Assembly: GCA_035560235.1 (NCBI GenBank)
Contig: DATMAG010000096.1
Coordinates: 1 to 23,596, forward strand
Length of the DNA: 23,596 nucleotides
DNA from: DASRDU01 sp035560235
GTDB lineage: Bacteria; Acidobacteriota; Blastocatellia; RBC074
Reading direction: 5' to 3'
The position numbers and the translations under genes were made by a program. Shown one piece after another: positions 15,785 through 23,596 of this stretch. Numbering within the stretch: position 1 is the first letter of the stretch; each line of letters opens with the position of its first letter. The notes beneath the pieces were generated by a model. That model saw only the letters and a program-made list of their open reading frames with translations. It was not told where the DNA came from and ran no database searches.

Positions 15785-15853
15785 GGCATTGCGGTTTCCA
15801 GCTTTCAATCAACAAATCTGCGATCCCGGGCTGGTTTCAGCACAGCCACGCTT

Positions 15854-18163
15854 TCATTGATTTACTCTTCCTGACGGGCCTGTGCGATGTCGCAGTATGA
15901 TTTCACGTCCGGTCAGGTAGAGCAGCACGCACAGCGCCGCGAACGGAATGAGCGAGAGCAGATTTGAATTGTTGCCGTTATAAAACGGATTGTGCGCTCC
16001 GGCCCAGTCTTCAAGGCGTTTGTTGATGTCAACCATCACTCCGGCCATAAACGCAATCACGATGCCGGCAATCGCGCCTCCGGCAATGTAACCCGAAGCC
16101 ATCAGCACGCCGGGGCTTTTATCGGTTTCGGCATTGAATTGTTCTTCGGTCAGGTTGCGGCTCGCCAGTTTCTGCCTCAGCCACAGATCAACCAGCCAGC
16201 GAATCGCGCCGCCAATAAAGATCGGCAGCGAAGTTGAAATCGGCAGGTACACACCCACCGCAAAGGCAAGCGACGGCACTGCCGCGCATTCGAGCACAAT
16301 CGTAATCATCACGCCGAGCAGCACGAGCGCCCAGGGCAGCTTGTGATTCAGAATGCCCTTGATGATGTATGACACCAGCACAGCTTTCGGCGCGTCGAAT
16401 TTCGGCACGGTCGAACCATCGGGCCGCTCCTTGTGCGCGCCGTTGATGCCCGGATCAACCAGCCAGACCGGCACGCCCTGATCGTTGACCAGATACTTTT
16501 TCGTCTCGCCGTTCTCGTCGGTGCGATGCCAGACGTAATAAATATTGCCGTCCTCGCGTGACTGCGGACCTTTGATCGCTTCGCGTTCGCGCAGTTGCGA
16601 CACGTCGGCGCGAATTTCAGCCGCAGGCTGTTTGACCGGCATATAAACGGTTCCCGTCTGATTGAGCTGAATCAGAATCGGGCCGAGCAGAATGGCTGAA
16701 GCGAGCGAGCCAAAGAGAATTGCAATCTGCTGAAACTTCGGCGTGGCTCCGATCAGAAAGCCTGTTTTCAAATCCTGCGAAGTCGTCCCGCCGTTTGAAG
16801 CCGCAATGCAGACAATCGCGCCGACTGATAATGCCGTGACGTAATAGGGCGGCGCTGTCCATCCGACCACCAGAAAAATCAGGCACGTCAGCAGCAGCGT
16901 CGCGTAAGTCATGCCTGAAATCGGATTCGATGATGAACCGACTTCGCCCGTCAGCCGCGATGACACGGTGACAAAGAGGAAGCCGAAGAGAATAATCATC
17001 AGCGCGCCGAGGAAGTTCATATGCAGCGAGCGAAACGCCATAATCAGCACGACGAGCAGCACGATGCCGCCCACGACCCACTTCATCGAAATGTCGCGTT
17101 CGGTGCGCGGCACGGCTTCGCCGCCTGCTGACTGCGTGCCGCGCAGGTCGCGGATGCCGCTGCGAATGCTGCCAATGATCGTTGGCAGCGAGCGAAAGAC
17201 GCTGATGATGCCTGCCGCTGCGACTGATCCTGCGCCAATGTAAAGCACATAAGCGCCGCGCACTTCATCAGGCGACATTTCGCTGATCAGCTTCGTGCCC
17301 GGCGCGAGCGGTGAACTGAGCGCATCACCGAAATACTTGATCGCCGGAATCAGCACCAGATAAGCCAGCACGCCGCCGCCGACCATCAGCCCCGCGATAT
17401 ACGGCCCGATGATGTAACCCACGCCGAGCAGTTCCGGCGAAATTTCGGCTGACACCGAACCGCCCTTGAACGGCGCGCCAAAGACACGTTCAGGCACTTC
17501 CTTCCACAGCCTGAGCGCATCCATCAGCACCTTGTAAGCCAGCCCGATACCGAAGCCGGTGAAGATTGTTTTTGCGCCGATCTTTGTTTCGCTGATTTCG
17601 GCTGTGCCTGCGCGTTCAGCTTCGCGCAGCGATTCATCATCCGCGCCCGCCTTCAGCACTTCGGCGCAGGCCGTGCCTTCGGGATATTTCAGCACGCCGT
17701 GCTGCTGCACGATCAGAGCGCGCCGCAGCGGAATCATCATCAGAATGCCGAGCAGTCCGCCGAGCACGCCGACGAGCATGACGTTCAGAATCTCCAGGTT
17801 GAAGCCCAGAATCATAATTGCAGGCATCGTTGCGCCGAATCCGAAGGCGATTGATTCGCCCGCCGAGCCTGCTGTCTGCACGATGTTGTTTTCCAGAATC
17901 GTTGCGTTGCGCAGCCCGATTTTTGACAGCAGCCGGAAGATCGTGATTGAAATCACCGCGACCGGAATTGACGCGCTCACGGTCAGGCCGGTCTTGAGCA
18001 CCAGATACAGCGACGACGCGCCAAACACAATGCCAAGCAGCGTACCCAGAATCAGCGGCAGCAGCGAGAACTCACGCAGGCCTGTCACGTCGGGAATGAA
18101 CGGGCGAAAGGTCGCGGATTCCGGCTTTGATGCCTGCGGAACGTCAGCAACTTTAAGAGCCAT
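15854..18163 (-). CDS. OPT family oligopeptide/metal-chelate transporter, copy 1
   Basis: The protein is 769 residues and very hydrophobic, with more than a dozen membrane segments, as in the OPT (oligopeptide transporter) superfamily. Family-type stretches are L-K-T-G-L-T-V-S-A-S-I-P near residue 56, N-N-I-V-Q-T-A-G-S-A-G-E near 92 and Y-P-E-G-T-A-C-A-E-V-L near 160; this last is a hallmark. T-S-Q-D-L-K-T-G lies near 465. Bacterial OPT proteins probably move small peptides or metal-chelate complexes by proton coupling; the substrate is unknown here. A soluble insert at about 495-600 interrupts the membrane part. A-T-G 18163 has G-G-A-G eight bases upstream. It is the last gene of a minus-strand group with a Uma2 protein and a second OPT gene. 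Confidence 0.9.
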   Translation of the reverse strand: MALKVADVPQASKPESATFRPFIPDVTGLREFSLLPLILGTLLGIVFGASSLYLVLKTGLTVSASIPVAVISITIFRLLSKIGLRNATILENNIVQTAGSAGESIAFGFGATMPAIMILGFNLEILNVMLVGVLGGLLGILMMIPLRRALIVQQHGVLKYPEGTACAEVLKAGADDESLREAERAGTAEISETKIGAKTIFTGFGIGLAYKVLMDALRLWKEVPERVFGAPFKGGSVSAEISPELLGVGYIIGPYIAGLMVGGGVLAYLVLIPAIKYFGDALSSPLAPGTKLISEMSPDEVRGAYVLYIGAGSVAAAGIISVFRSLPTIIGSIRSGIRDLRGTQSAGGEAVPRTERDISMKWVVGGIVLLVVLIMAFRSLHMNFLGALMIILFGFLFVTVSSRLTGEVGSSSNPISGMTYATLLLTCLIFLVVGWTAPPYYVTALSVGAIVCIAASNGGTTSQDLKTGFLIGATPKFQQIAILFGSLASAILLGPILIQLNQTGTVYMPVKQPAAEIRADVSQLREREAIKGPQSREDGNIYYVWHRTDENGETKKYLVNDQGVPVWLVDPGINGAHKERPDGSTVPKFDAPKAVLVSYIIKGILNHKLPWALVLLGVMITIVLECAAVPSLAFAVGVYLPISTSLPIFIGGAIRWLVDLWLRQKLASRNLTEEQFNAETDKSPGVLMASGYIAGGAIAGIVIAFMAGVMVDINKRLEDWAGAHNPFYNGNNSNLLSLIPFAALCVLLYLTGREIILRHRTGPSGRVNQ

Positions 18164-18221
18164 GATTTGTTCTCCGATGAATCGGTCTGGAAAGGCAAAG
18201 GGGAGCGCCGATCAGCAGAAA

Positions 18222-18246
18222 GGCGTCAGCTTCAGGCGCCGACGCC
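18222..18246 (-). repeat. Small hairpin between the Uma2 gene and OPT copy 1
   Basis: GGCGTC (18222-18227) and GACGCC (18241-18246) are exact complements and are followed on the minus strand by a short pyrimidine run. It lies in the 98-bp gap inside the operon, where it could reduce read-through. Confidence 0.35.
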
Positions 18247-18261
18247 GCAGCAAAGACTGAA

Positions 18262-18990
18262 CTAATTCTGTGATCGCAGGCGTGCCATCTCTTCCCGCAA
18301 CTGCGCCAGTTCGGCTTCAGCGCGCTGCCGTGCTTCAGCTTCGGCCTGCGCTCGCGCTTCAGCCTGCATTCGCGCTTCAGCTTCAGCCTGTCGCAGGGCA
18401 TCGCTCTCTTCCTCTCTGGTTGGCAGGAACTGACCCGAAGCAGGATCGAACAGGCGCAGCGTCTCACCCGTGTTGACGACTTCCAGGCCCAGCGCCTGGC
18501 TCAGTACGCGCCCGTCTCTGACTTCGATCTTTTCATACAAACCATCTTCCAGCCGGAAGGCCAGCAGCGGTTCCGGCAGGTAATCGTATTCAGGATCGAA
18601 GATGAAATACTCCTTGACGCCGAGCCGGGCATAGAGCTGAAACTTTCGGTGCAGATCATCGCCCCACGTCTTGCGCGAAGAGATTTCAAACACCACCTCA
18701 GGCGCGTGTCCTTCCTGCCAGAGTTTGTAAATGTGCCGCTGCTCCTTTGACACGCCGCGCACGACAAAGACATCAGGCGCGACCACGCGGTCAGGCTTTC
18801 CCTTTTCGTAATACAGAAACAGATTGCCTGAAACATAAACCTGCGGATCAGCCTGAAAGTGCTTTTTGAGCGATGAAATCAGCTCAATCATCAGGTCACG
18901 ATGAACGTCTGTTTCAGCCATCGGTTCTCCGTCTGATGATGGATATTCAGTCTCATCATCGGCTGGAACAACTTGTTTGTGCAGATTCAT
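18262..18990 (-). CDS. Uma2 family (DUF820) restriction-endonuclease-fold protein with coiled-coil tail
   Basis: The protein is 242 residues. The PD-(D/E)xK-like core is visible as A-P-D-V-F-V-V (Asp73), V-V-F-E-I-S-S (Glu102, Ser104) and D-L-H-R-K-F-Q-L-Y-A-R-L-G-V-K-E-Y (Lys116 region) ending in F-D-P. These are the acidic and lysine positions expected of Uma2 proteins, a nuclease-fold family of unknown role that is much expanded in cyanobacteria and other environmental bacteria. The last 45 residues are a repeat of Ala-Glu-Ala-Arg-Gln and would form a coiled coil, a common Uma2 extension. It starts 20 bp after OPT copy 2 ends and 98 bp before OPT copy 1, so it is cotranscribed with them; a link in function is unknown. 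Confidence 0.88.
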   Translation of the reverse strand: MNLHKQVVPADDETEYPSSDGEPMAETDVHRDLMIELISSLKKHFQADPQVYVSGNLFLYYEKGKPDRVVAPDVFVVRGVSKEQRHIYKLWQEGHAPEVVFEISSRKTWGDDLHRKFQLYARLGVKEYFIFDPEYDYLPEPLLAFRLEDGLYEKIEVRDGRVLSQALGLEVVNTGETLRLFDPASGQFLPTREEESDALRQAEAEARMQAEARAQAEAEARQRAEAELAQLREEMARLRSQN

Positions 18991-19010
18991 ACTTCCACCT
19001 CACCGGCTGA

Positions 19011-21398
19011 TTATCGTTCGGACTGTTTTCGCCGCGCAATCGCAAACAAAAAGTACGCCAGGCCTGCGAAGATGAGCAGCCCGAAAACATTGGCCCACGC
19101 GCCTGACGCGATGGCCGTGTGGCCGCCGATGCCCAGAATCTCTTCGCCCTTGCCGGGTTTGTTCATCACGTTTTCAGCCACGACACGCGAAATCGAAACC
19201 ACCAGCCCGCCAATCGCGCCGCCTGCAATCAGGCCCGATGCCAGCAGCACGCCGCGGCCCGTTTCCTCTTCGGTCAGCGATTCGGCGCGGTCGCTCGCCG
19301 TCAGCTTGTTGATGATGGCGCGAATCAGCCCGCCGACAAAGATTGTCGCTGAAGTCGAAATCGGCAGGTAGATGCCAACCGCCACAGGCAGCGCCTGTAC
19401 GCCGATGATTTCCATAAAGATCGAAATCAGCGCGCCGATCAGAATCAGCGACCAGGGCAGCCGCTGCGTCAGCACGCCATCAACCAGAATGCCCATCAGC
19501 GCGGCCTTCGGCGCCTGGAGCTTCGTGTCGGCGGATTCAATCTCGTAACGCGCTTTGCCCGTCGCATCAACCAGCAGCGTGCGCGGGTTCGGGCCGAGGC
19601 CTGTAACGACAATCTTGTCATAAATCTGATCGTCGAGTCCGCGCGCCTGTCCGGCCTTCTTCACGTTCTGACCTTCGGTGAAAGCGCGGCCCTGAAGTTC
19701 ACCGACTCGTTCAGTCGTCACCTTTTCGCTGATGCCGCCAACGCCGGGATTGACGAGGTAATGAATTTTTCCGTCATCACCGACCAGGTATTTGCCCGCC
19801 GGAATTTTCGTTTTGCCATCGCCCGCGTCGGTTTCGACCGGCAGGCGCAGCACGCGATAGGTCCTGCCGTCTTCGATTTCAGATTTCGCCGTCCACGCCT
19901 CTTTGACTTCGCTTGCGGGCGCAGTGTAGTTCGGGTAAATGCGCGGCAGGATGTTGATGGCCGAGTTGTTCAGAAACAGCAGCGTCCAGCCCACCACAAC
20001 GGCTGAAGTCACCGCGCCGATCATCAGACCGACCTGCTGTCGCGCCGGAGTTGCGCCGACCAGATAACCCGTCTTCAGATCCTGCGAGGTGTTGCCCGCA
20101 TTCGCTGCTGCCACGCAGACAATTGCGCCGACCGTCAGCGCAATCACGCGTTCGCCTGCGCCTGAACGTCCGATCAGCAGAAAGATCAGCGAAGTAAACA
20201 GCAGCGTCGCAATTGTCATCCCCGAAATCGGATTGGCCGACGAACCAATCTGTCCGCAGATGCGCGATGAGACGGTGACAAAGAAGAACCCGAAGACCAG
20301 AATCAGAATGGCCGAGAGCGGGTCAACGCCAAAGCCGGGAATCAGTGTGACGATAATCAGCAGCAGCACGATGCCGCCCATCGCGTAGAGAATCGGCAGG
20401 TCGCGTTCGGTGCGCGCCACTGCCGCACCACTGCCCGCGCCGCCGCCGAAATCCTTCACGCCCGCTCTGAACGCGGCAATGATCGTCGGCAGCGACCGGC
20501 CCAGGCTGATGATGCCGCCCGCTGCCACTGCACCGGCGGCAATGTAGCGAACGTAACGATCAAAGACCTGACCTGCATTCATATTGCCGATCAGTTCACC
20601 CGCCGCGGCAGGAAAGATGCTGGTCGTCAGTCCCGCGCCGAAAAACTTGATGATCGGCGTCAGCACCAGCGCGGCCATAATGCCGCCGCCGAACATATAC
20701 GACGCGACGCGCGGGCCGATGATGTAACCGACGCCGAGCAGTTCGGGCGAAATCTCAGCCGCGACGCGCGCGCCCTGATACCACGCCAGCACCTTGTCGG
20801 GAATCTCCTTCCAGAACTTGAAGCCCGCCATCAGGAACTTGTAAACCAGCCCGACGCCGAAACCCATAAAAACGGTTTTGGCATCGCTGCCGCCTTTTTC
20901 GCCAACGATCAGCACTTCAGCGCAGGCCGTGCCTTCAGGGTAGGGAAGCACGCCGTGTTCCTTGACGATCAGCGAACGCCGGAGCGGAATCATCAGCAGC
21001 ACGCCGAGCAGTCCGCCCGTCAGTCCGATCAGCGCTGTGCGCATGACATCGAGATCAAGCCCGAGAATCAGCAGCGCCGGAATCGTAAAGACGATGCCCG
21101 CCGCAATTGATTCACCGGCTGAACCGGTCGTCTGCACAATGTTGTTTTCGAGAATCGAAGCGCGGCCAAAAGCGCGCAGGATCGTGATCGAAAGCACCGC
21201 AATCGGAATTGACGCGCTCACCGTCAGGCCGACCTTGAGGCCGAGGTAAACGGTTGAAGCGCCAAAGAGCAGGCCGAAGAGAACGCCGAGCAGGACGGCG
21301 CGGGGCGTGAATTCGGCCAGCGCCGTTGAAGCGGCGACATAAGGTTTGTGACCTGCCTCGTCCGTCGCGCCTGTGCGTGCAATGGTCTCAGTTGCCAT
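19011..21398 (-). CDS. OPT family oligopeptide/metal-chelate transporter, copy 2
   Basis: The protein is 795 residues, a paralogue of the gene at 15854. It has the same order of signatures: L-K-V-G-L-T-V-S-A-S-I-P near 54, N-N-I-V-Q-T-T-G-S-A-G-E near 86, Y-P-E-G-T-A-C-A-E-V-L near 156, and T-S-Q-D-L-K-T-G-Y near 440. G-V-G-Y-I-I-G-P is shared by both. The soluble insert, about residues 473-632, is longer than in copy 1 and both contain Y-L-V-x-D and a L-V-(D/N)-P-G core. It probably exports or imports short peptides or metal complexes; the substrate is not known. The ATG at 21398 has G-G-A-G-G nine bases upstream. It is the first gene of the minus-strand operon. Confidence 0.9.
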   Translation of the reverse strand: MATETIARTGATDEAGHKPYVAASTALAEFTPRAVLLGVLFGLLFGASTVYLGLKVGLTVSASIPIAVLSITILRAFGRASILENNIVQTTGSAGESIAAGIVFTIPALLILGLDLDVMRTALIGLTGGLLGVLLMIPLRRSLIVKEHGVLPYPEGTACAEVLIVGEKGGSDAKTVFMGFGVGLVYKFLMAGFKFWKEIPDKVLAWYQGARVAAEISPELLGVGYIIGPRVASYMFGGGIMAALVLTPIIKFFGAGLTTSIFPAAAGELIGNMNAGQVFDRYVRYIAAGAVAAGGIISLGRSLPTIIAAFRAGVKDFGGGAGSGAAVARTERDLPILYAMGGIVLLLIIVTLIPGFGVDPLSAILILVFGFFFVTVSSRICGQIGSSANPISGMTIATLLFTSLIFLLIGRSGAGERVIALTVGAIVCVAAANAGNTSQDLKTGYLVGATPARQQVGLMIGAVTSAVVVGWTLLFLNNSAINILPRIYPNYTAPASEVKEAWTAKSEIEDGRTYRVLRLPVETDAGDGKTKIPAGKYLVGDDGKIHYLVNPGVGGISEKVTTERVGELQGRAFTEGQNVKKAGQARGLDDQIYDKIVVTGLGPNPRTLLVDATGKARYEIESADTKLQAPKAALMGILVDGVLTQRLPWSLILIGALISIFMEIIGVQALPVAVGIYLPISTSATIFVGGLIRAIINKLTASDRAESLTEEETGRGVLLASGLIAGGAIGGLVVSISRVVAENVMNKPGKGEEILGIGGHTAIASGAWANVFGLLIFAGLAYFLFAIARRKQSER

Positions 21399-21461
21399 GG
21401 CAGCGATCCTCCCTGATTGTTGGTCTTACGGAAAGGGTGTGAAAGGAAGGGGATTGAAAAA

Positions 21462-21541
21462 TGAAGATTGCAGAATGCAGATGGCAGAATGTGTGACGAA
21501 AGAGGCTGGTGAATCTGCAATCTGCATTCAACAATCTGCAA
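21462..21541. repeat. Imperfect inverted repeat upstream of OPT copy 2
   Basis: ATTGCAGAATGCAGAT and, further on, ATCTGCAATCTGCATTC...ATCTGCAAT are imperfect complements built on the word TCTGCA. The two arms could fold across about 80 bases. It lies in the gap between the 67-residue gene and the OPT gene and looks like a dispersed intergenic repeat. Confidence 0.5.
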
Positions 21542-21546
21542 TAGTT

Positions 21547-21750
21547 TTATTCTTCTTCCTGATCGAAGCCGCGCCCGTCGCGAATGGCGCGCAGCACTTG
21601 CAGTGCGTATTCAAAATCGTTGGTGACACTGTTGAAGGCACGCGCCATCTCTTCGTGATCGCGTCGCTCGGAAACCTCATCGTAATGCCTGAAGCGCGCT
21701 TCCAGCGTCCCGATGATTTCTGATAATTCCTGTTTTCTCTGTTCGTCCAT
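21547..21750 (-). CDS. Small acidic hypothetical protein
   Basis: The predicted product is 67 residues, charged and helical, with no membrane segment, no cysteine and no recognisable motif; it ends in a run of Glu. ATG 21750 has G-G-A-G five bases upstream (in A-C-A-G-G-A-G-C-C-T-G-A), which supports translation. A TATAAT-like box (21814-21819, minus strand) lies 60 bases upstream of the start but has no good -35 partner. It is separated by 148 bp from the downstream OPT copy 2 and may share its transcript. I do not recognise the family. Longer frames on either side are shadows. Confidence 0.6.
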   Translation of the reverse strand: MDEQRKQELSEIIGTLEARFRHYDEVSERRDHEEMARAFNSVTNDFEYALQVLRAIRDGRGFDQEEE

Positions 21751-21851
21751 TCAGGCTCCTGTCTGGATCGCAGGCTCTCAGGCCTGCAATCGGTTGATGA
21801 CACGGGTGATTGAATTATAAAAGACTTGCGGCAGACGACTGACGACCGGCC

Positions 21852-22088
21852 TTACTGAGTTCCGGCCTGCCTGAACGCCTCTTCCACCGCTTCAAGCATC
21901 TCAAGCTGCCGGGCCAGCTCAGCGCTGCCCGGTTCCGGATTCAGAAACAGTTCGGGATAATCCAGCACGCAGACGGTGCAGCCCGAATGACAACAGGACG
22001 GAAGCAGCGGGTTCGAGTCTGCTCTCACCTGCTCTGTCGTCTGCGGATCAGCGGGCTGATCCATAAATTCCTGAAAAGGTTCTGACAT
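21852..22088 (-). CDS. Small cysteine-motif protein, oxidoreductase-like family
   Basis: The protein is 78 residues. Its centre has P-S-C-C-H-S-G-C-T-V-C-V-L-D-Y (31-45), that is C-C-x-S-G-C-x-x-C-V-x-D-Y, the mark of the short oxidoreductase-like N-terminal domain (Oxidored-like family) found alone or at the start of larger redox proteins. The four cysteines could bind a metal or a cluster, or act as redox thiols; no function is proven. The ATG has G-G-A-G four bases upstream, and a promoter (22124-22153) is well placed. The product is too short for a complete enzyme. It stands apart from the neighbouring 67-residue gene, and no partner oxidoreductase is next to it. Confidence 0.75.
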   Translation of the reverse strand: MSEPFQEFMDQPADPQTTEQVRADSNPLLPSCCHSGCTVCVLDYPELFLNPEPGSAELARQLEMLEAVEEAFRQAGTQ

Positions 22089-22123
22089 ACAACTCCGGAA
22101 AAATACCGCTATGAATCGCTGGC

Positions 22124-22153
22124 ACTATAAGTAAAAGCCGGTGAGACTGTCAA
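22124..22153 (-). promoter_or_regulatory. Strong sigma-70 type promoter of the cysteine-motif protein
   Basis: On the minus strand a perfect TTGACA (22148-22153) and TATAGT (22124-22129, five of six) are separated by 18 bases. Start near 22117, giving a 5' leader of about 29 nt. Confidence 0.7.
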
Positions 22154-22235
22154 CGCAGCGACTGCCTGACAAAGTGAGGAATGAAGCTGAGCGTGAATAA
22201 AATACAAACCCGCGCTGAACGTGCGACAGCCGGCT

Positions 22236-22823
22236 TCAGTTTTCAGTCACTCCATTGACCGCCGAGCGGCAGCGACCATCAATCAGCACGCGTTCCAGCA
22301 GTTCGATCTGTCGCTGCTGCATTTCAACCAGCGCGACCCAGTCGTGTTCACGCAGTTCGTTGAGCTTCTCCTGAAGCTGCAGGATTTCCAGTTCGGCCTT
22401 GACGTTCACTTCGTAATCGTTCTGCGCCTGCATCCGGTCTTTTTCCGCCGCGCGGTTCTGGTTCATCATAATCACCGGAGCCTGCAGTGCCGCCAGACAC
22501 GAGAGCACCAGATTGAGCAGGATGTAAGGATATGGATCGAAGGCGTGGCGCGCCAGCACCAGCGAGTTGAAGATCATCCAGCCGATCAGAAAGGCGATAA
22601 AGAGCAGAATGAAAGTCCAGCTTCCGCCAAATCCGGCAACGCGGTCGGCCAGTCGTTCGCCAAAGGTCAGCTGAGCGTCGAATTCACGCATCACGTCGCG
22701 CGCGATGCGCCCGCGACTGATGAAACGCTCGACAATCAGGCGCTCTTCAAGCGGGAGTTTTTCCAGTTCCACTCTGAGCAGTTTCCGGGCCGTCTCCCGG
22801 CGATTGATTTTGATCACGCGCAT
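22236..22823 (-). CDS. DUF1003 family membrane protein
   Basis: The protein is 195 residues. The DUF1003 core is complete: F-G-E-R-L-A-D-R-V-A-G-F-G-G-S-W (54-69), two membrane helices around residues 70-115 separated by F-D-P-Y-P-Y-I-L-L-N-L-V-L-S, then Q-A-P-V-I-M-M-N-Q-N-R-A-A-E-K-D-R and D-Y-E-V-N-V-K-A-E. Its N-terminus is charged and helical, and the C-terminus is a coiled coil rich in Gln and Glu. It is a common bacterial inner-membrane family of unknown function. ATG 22823 has G-G-A-G-G upstream. It is divergent from the DUF421 gene, with about 290 bp between them. Confidence 0.92.
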   Translation of the reverse strand: MRVIKINRRETARKLLRVELEKLPLEERLIVERFISRGRIARDVMREFDAQLTFGERLADRVAGFGGSWTFILLFIAFLIGWMIFNSLVLARHAFDPYPYILLNLVLSCLAALQAPVIMMNQNRAAEKDRMQAQNDYEVNVKAELEILQLQEKLNELREHDWVALVEMQQRQIELLERVLIDGRCRSAVNGVTEN

Positions 22824-23117
22824 GTTCCTTTCCTCCGGTCACTCAGGATTGAAGGCTGATCGTTGCCGTATCGAAGCACCGGCGGCAACCATTATGCCAG
22901 CCTCGACCGGCAGAATTCAGCGATGCAGACGCTGAAGTTGTCATTTGCGCTCCGTGATCAGGCGCTCCTGCCGGTGTGGCGAATCTGACGAGGCATTTAT
23001 GAGCTGAACAGAAATGACACACCGCCTGCTGCGGGCGGCGTGTGAATTCGCCGTCATCAGTCGGGTGCCCGCGTGGTGGCCTGATTGCATGCGACAACTC
23101 TGAGGAGGACTATGATT

Positions 23118-23596
23118 ATGATTCATTCCTTTGAGTGGATCAGTCCGCTGCTGCACGATATGTTCCGGCTGACGCTGCCGGTGGCGGAGAAGATGCTGCG
23201 CCCGGTGATCGTTTATGTTTTTCTGGTCGTCGCGCTGCGGGTCTTTGGCAAACGCGAACTCGCGCAGCTCAATCCGTTCGATCTGGTCGTGCTGCTCTCG
23301 CTTTCCAACACCGTCCAGAACGCGATCATTGGCGAGGACAATTCAGTCACGGGCGGGCTGATCGGCGCGTTCACGCTGCTGGCGGCCAACTATCTGGTCG
23401 TGCGTTTTCTCTTTCGGCACCGGCGGCTCGATCAGCTGATCGAAGGCGAACCAACAGTGCTGATCGAAGACGGCAAAATCAGACAGAAGGCACTGGCGAG
23501 CGAGCTGCTGACCGAATCGGAACTGCTGACGGTTGCGCACCGGCAGGGCTTCGCGCGGCTCAGCGAGATCGAACGCTGCGTGCTGGAACCGGGCGG
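23118..23596 (+). CDS. DUF421 (YetF-like) membrane protein, cut by the window end
   Basis: The frame is open from two in-frame ATGs (23112 and 23118) to the window end, about 160 residues. I chose 23118 because the G-A-G-G-A-G-G at 23102-23108 lies nine bases upstream of it, but only three bases upstream of 23112. Two or three N-terminal membrane helices are followed by G-K-R-E-L-A-Q-L-N-P-F-D-L-V-V-L-L-S-L-S-N-T-V-Q-N-A and G-E-D-N-S-V-T-G-G, hallmarks of DUF421/YetF proteins; then comes the soluble start with E-G-E-P-T-V-L-I-E-D-G. The missing part is about 40-80 residues. In Bacillus, relatives are found with spore or stress genes, but the role is unknown. Confidence 0.9.
   Translation, partial: MIHSFEWISPLLHDMFRLTLPVAEKMLRPVIVYVFLVVALRVFGKRELAQLNPFDLVVLLSLSNTVQNAIIGEDNSVTGGLIGAFTLLAANYLVVRFLFRHRRLDQLIEGEPTVLIEDGKIRQKALASELLTESELLTVAHRQGFARLSEIERCVLEPG

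Larger units (their letters stand above)
15126..15853. other. Hairpin-rich non-coding region between convergent operons
   Basis: This 728-bp stretch separates cysA (plus) from the OPT gene (minus). No ORF has both a start signal and recognisable sequence. It contains four inverted repeats: CAACAG/CTGTTG enclosing GCAGC/GCTGC (15136-15176), the tandem pair at 15561-15630 and the 9-bp pair at 15757-15784. A TTGACA at 15518-15523 and TAATAT at 15545-15550 precede the tandem pair but are spaced 21 bases apart, so promoter status is doubtful. Confidence 0.6.

Noticed and set aside
15573..15860. 95-codon frame before the OPT gene end
   Set aside because: Its GTG start lies inside hairpin A and the product has no recognisable feature.

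Overview
The window is a bacterial chromosome segment of fairly high G+C (roughly 57-60% by eye). Gene families and style (two large OPT transporters, a Uma2-family protein, DUF1003, DUF421, a ferredoxin-type siroheme reductase, a predicted leaderless mRNA) would fit an Acidobacteriota-like organism (for example Blastocatellia). That placement is an impression, not a database result.

Region 1 (1-5.5 kb) is a damaged defence island. It opens with the last 46 codons of an IS4-type transposase. Immediately next to them starts an open, coiled-coil-rich 3' gene fragment without its own start (probably the end of brxC). Then come an intact pglZ and a short-form brxL, translationally coupled. The order (brxC)-pglZ-brxL with a short BrxL resembles type 4 BREX. 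Convergent to brxL is a Fic-family gene broken by a frameshift, with its C-terminus cut off at the brxL stop and its inhibitory-helix glutamate changed to glycine. A tRNA-Asn(GUU) with its own promoter and terminator follows.

Region 2 (5.9-7.0 kb) is a single NAD-dependent sugar-nucleotide epimerase gene, with a -10 box placed so that the mRNA should be leaderless.

Region 3 (7.0-15.1 kb) is assimilatory sulfate reduction and uptake. Operon A is sulfite reductase, uroporphyrinogen-III methyltransferase, precorrin-2 dehydrogenase/ferrochelatase and an iron-sulfur APS reductase: the enzymes from APS to sulfide plus the means to make siroheme. Its leader of about 530 nt contains a 47-codon small ORF with a good Shine-Dalgarno sequence whose end reads S-C-H-Q-S-C-C-C-C-C-R-stop. 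I read this as a cysteine-sensing attenuator peptide and regard it as the main discovery of the window. Operon B is a sulfate-binding lipoprotein, a single CysT-like permease and the CysA ATPase, with no second permease.

Region 4 (15.1-15.9 kb) is about 730 bp of non-coding DNA between convergent operons, rich in perfect hairpins. Region 5 (15.9-21.4 kb, minus strand) is OPT transporter, Uma2-family protein, OPT transporter; both transporters carry a soluble insert with shared short motifs. Region 6 (21.5-23.6 kb) holds a small acidic hypothetical protein, a cysteine-motif oxidoreductase-like protein, a DUF1003 membrane protein and the start of a DUF421 membrane protein that runs off the window.
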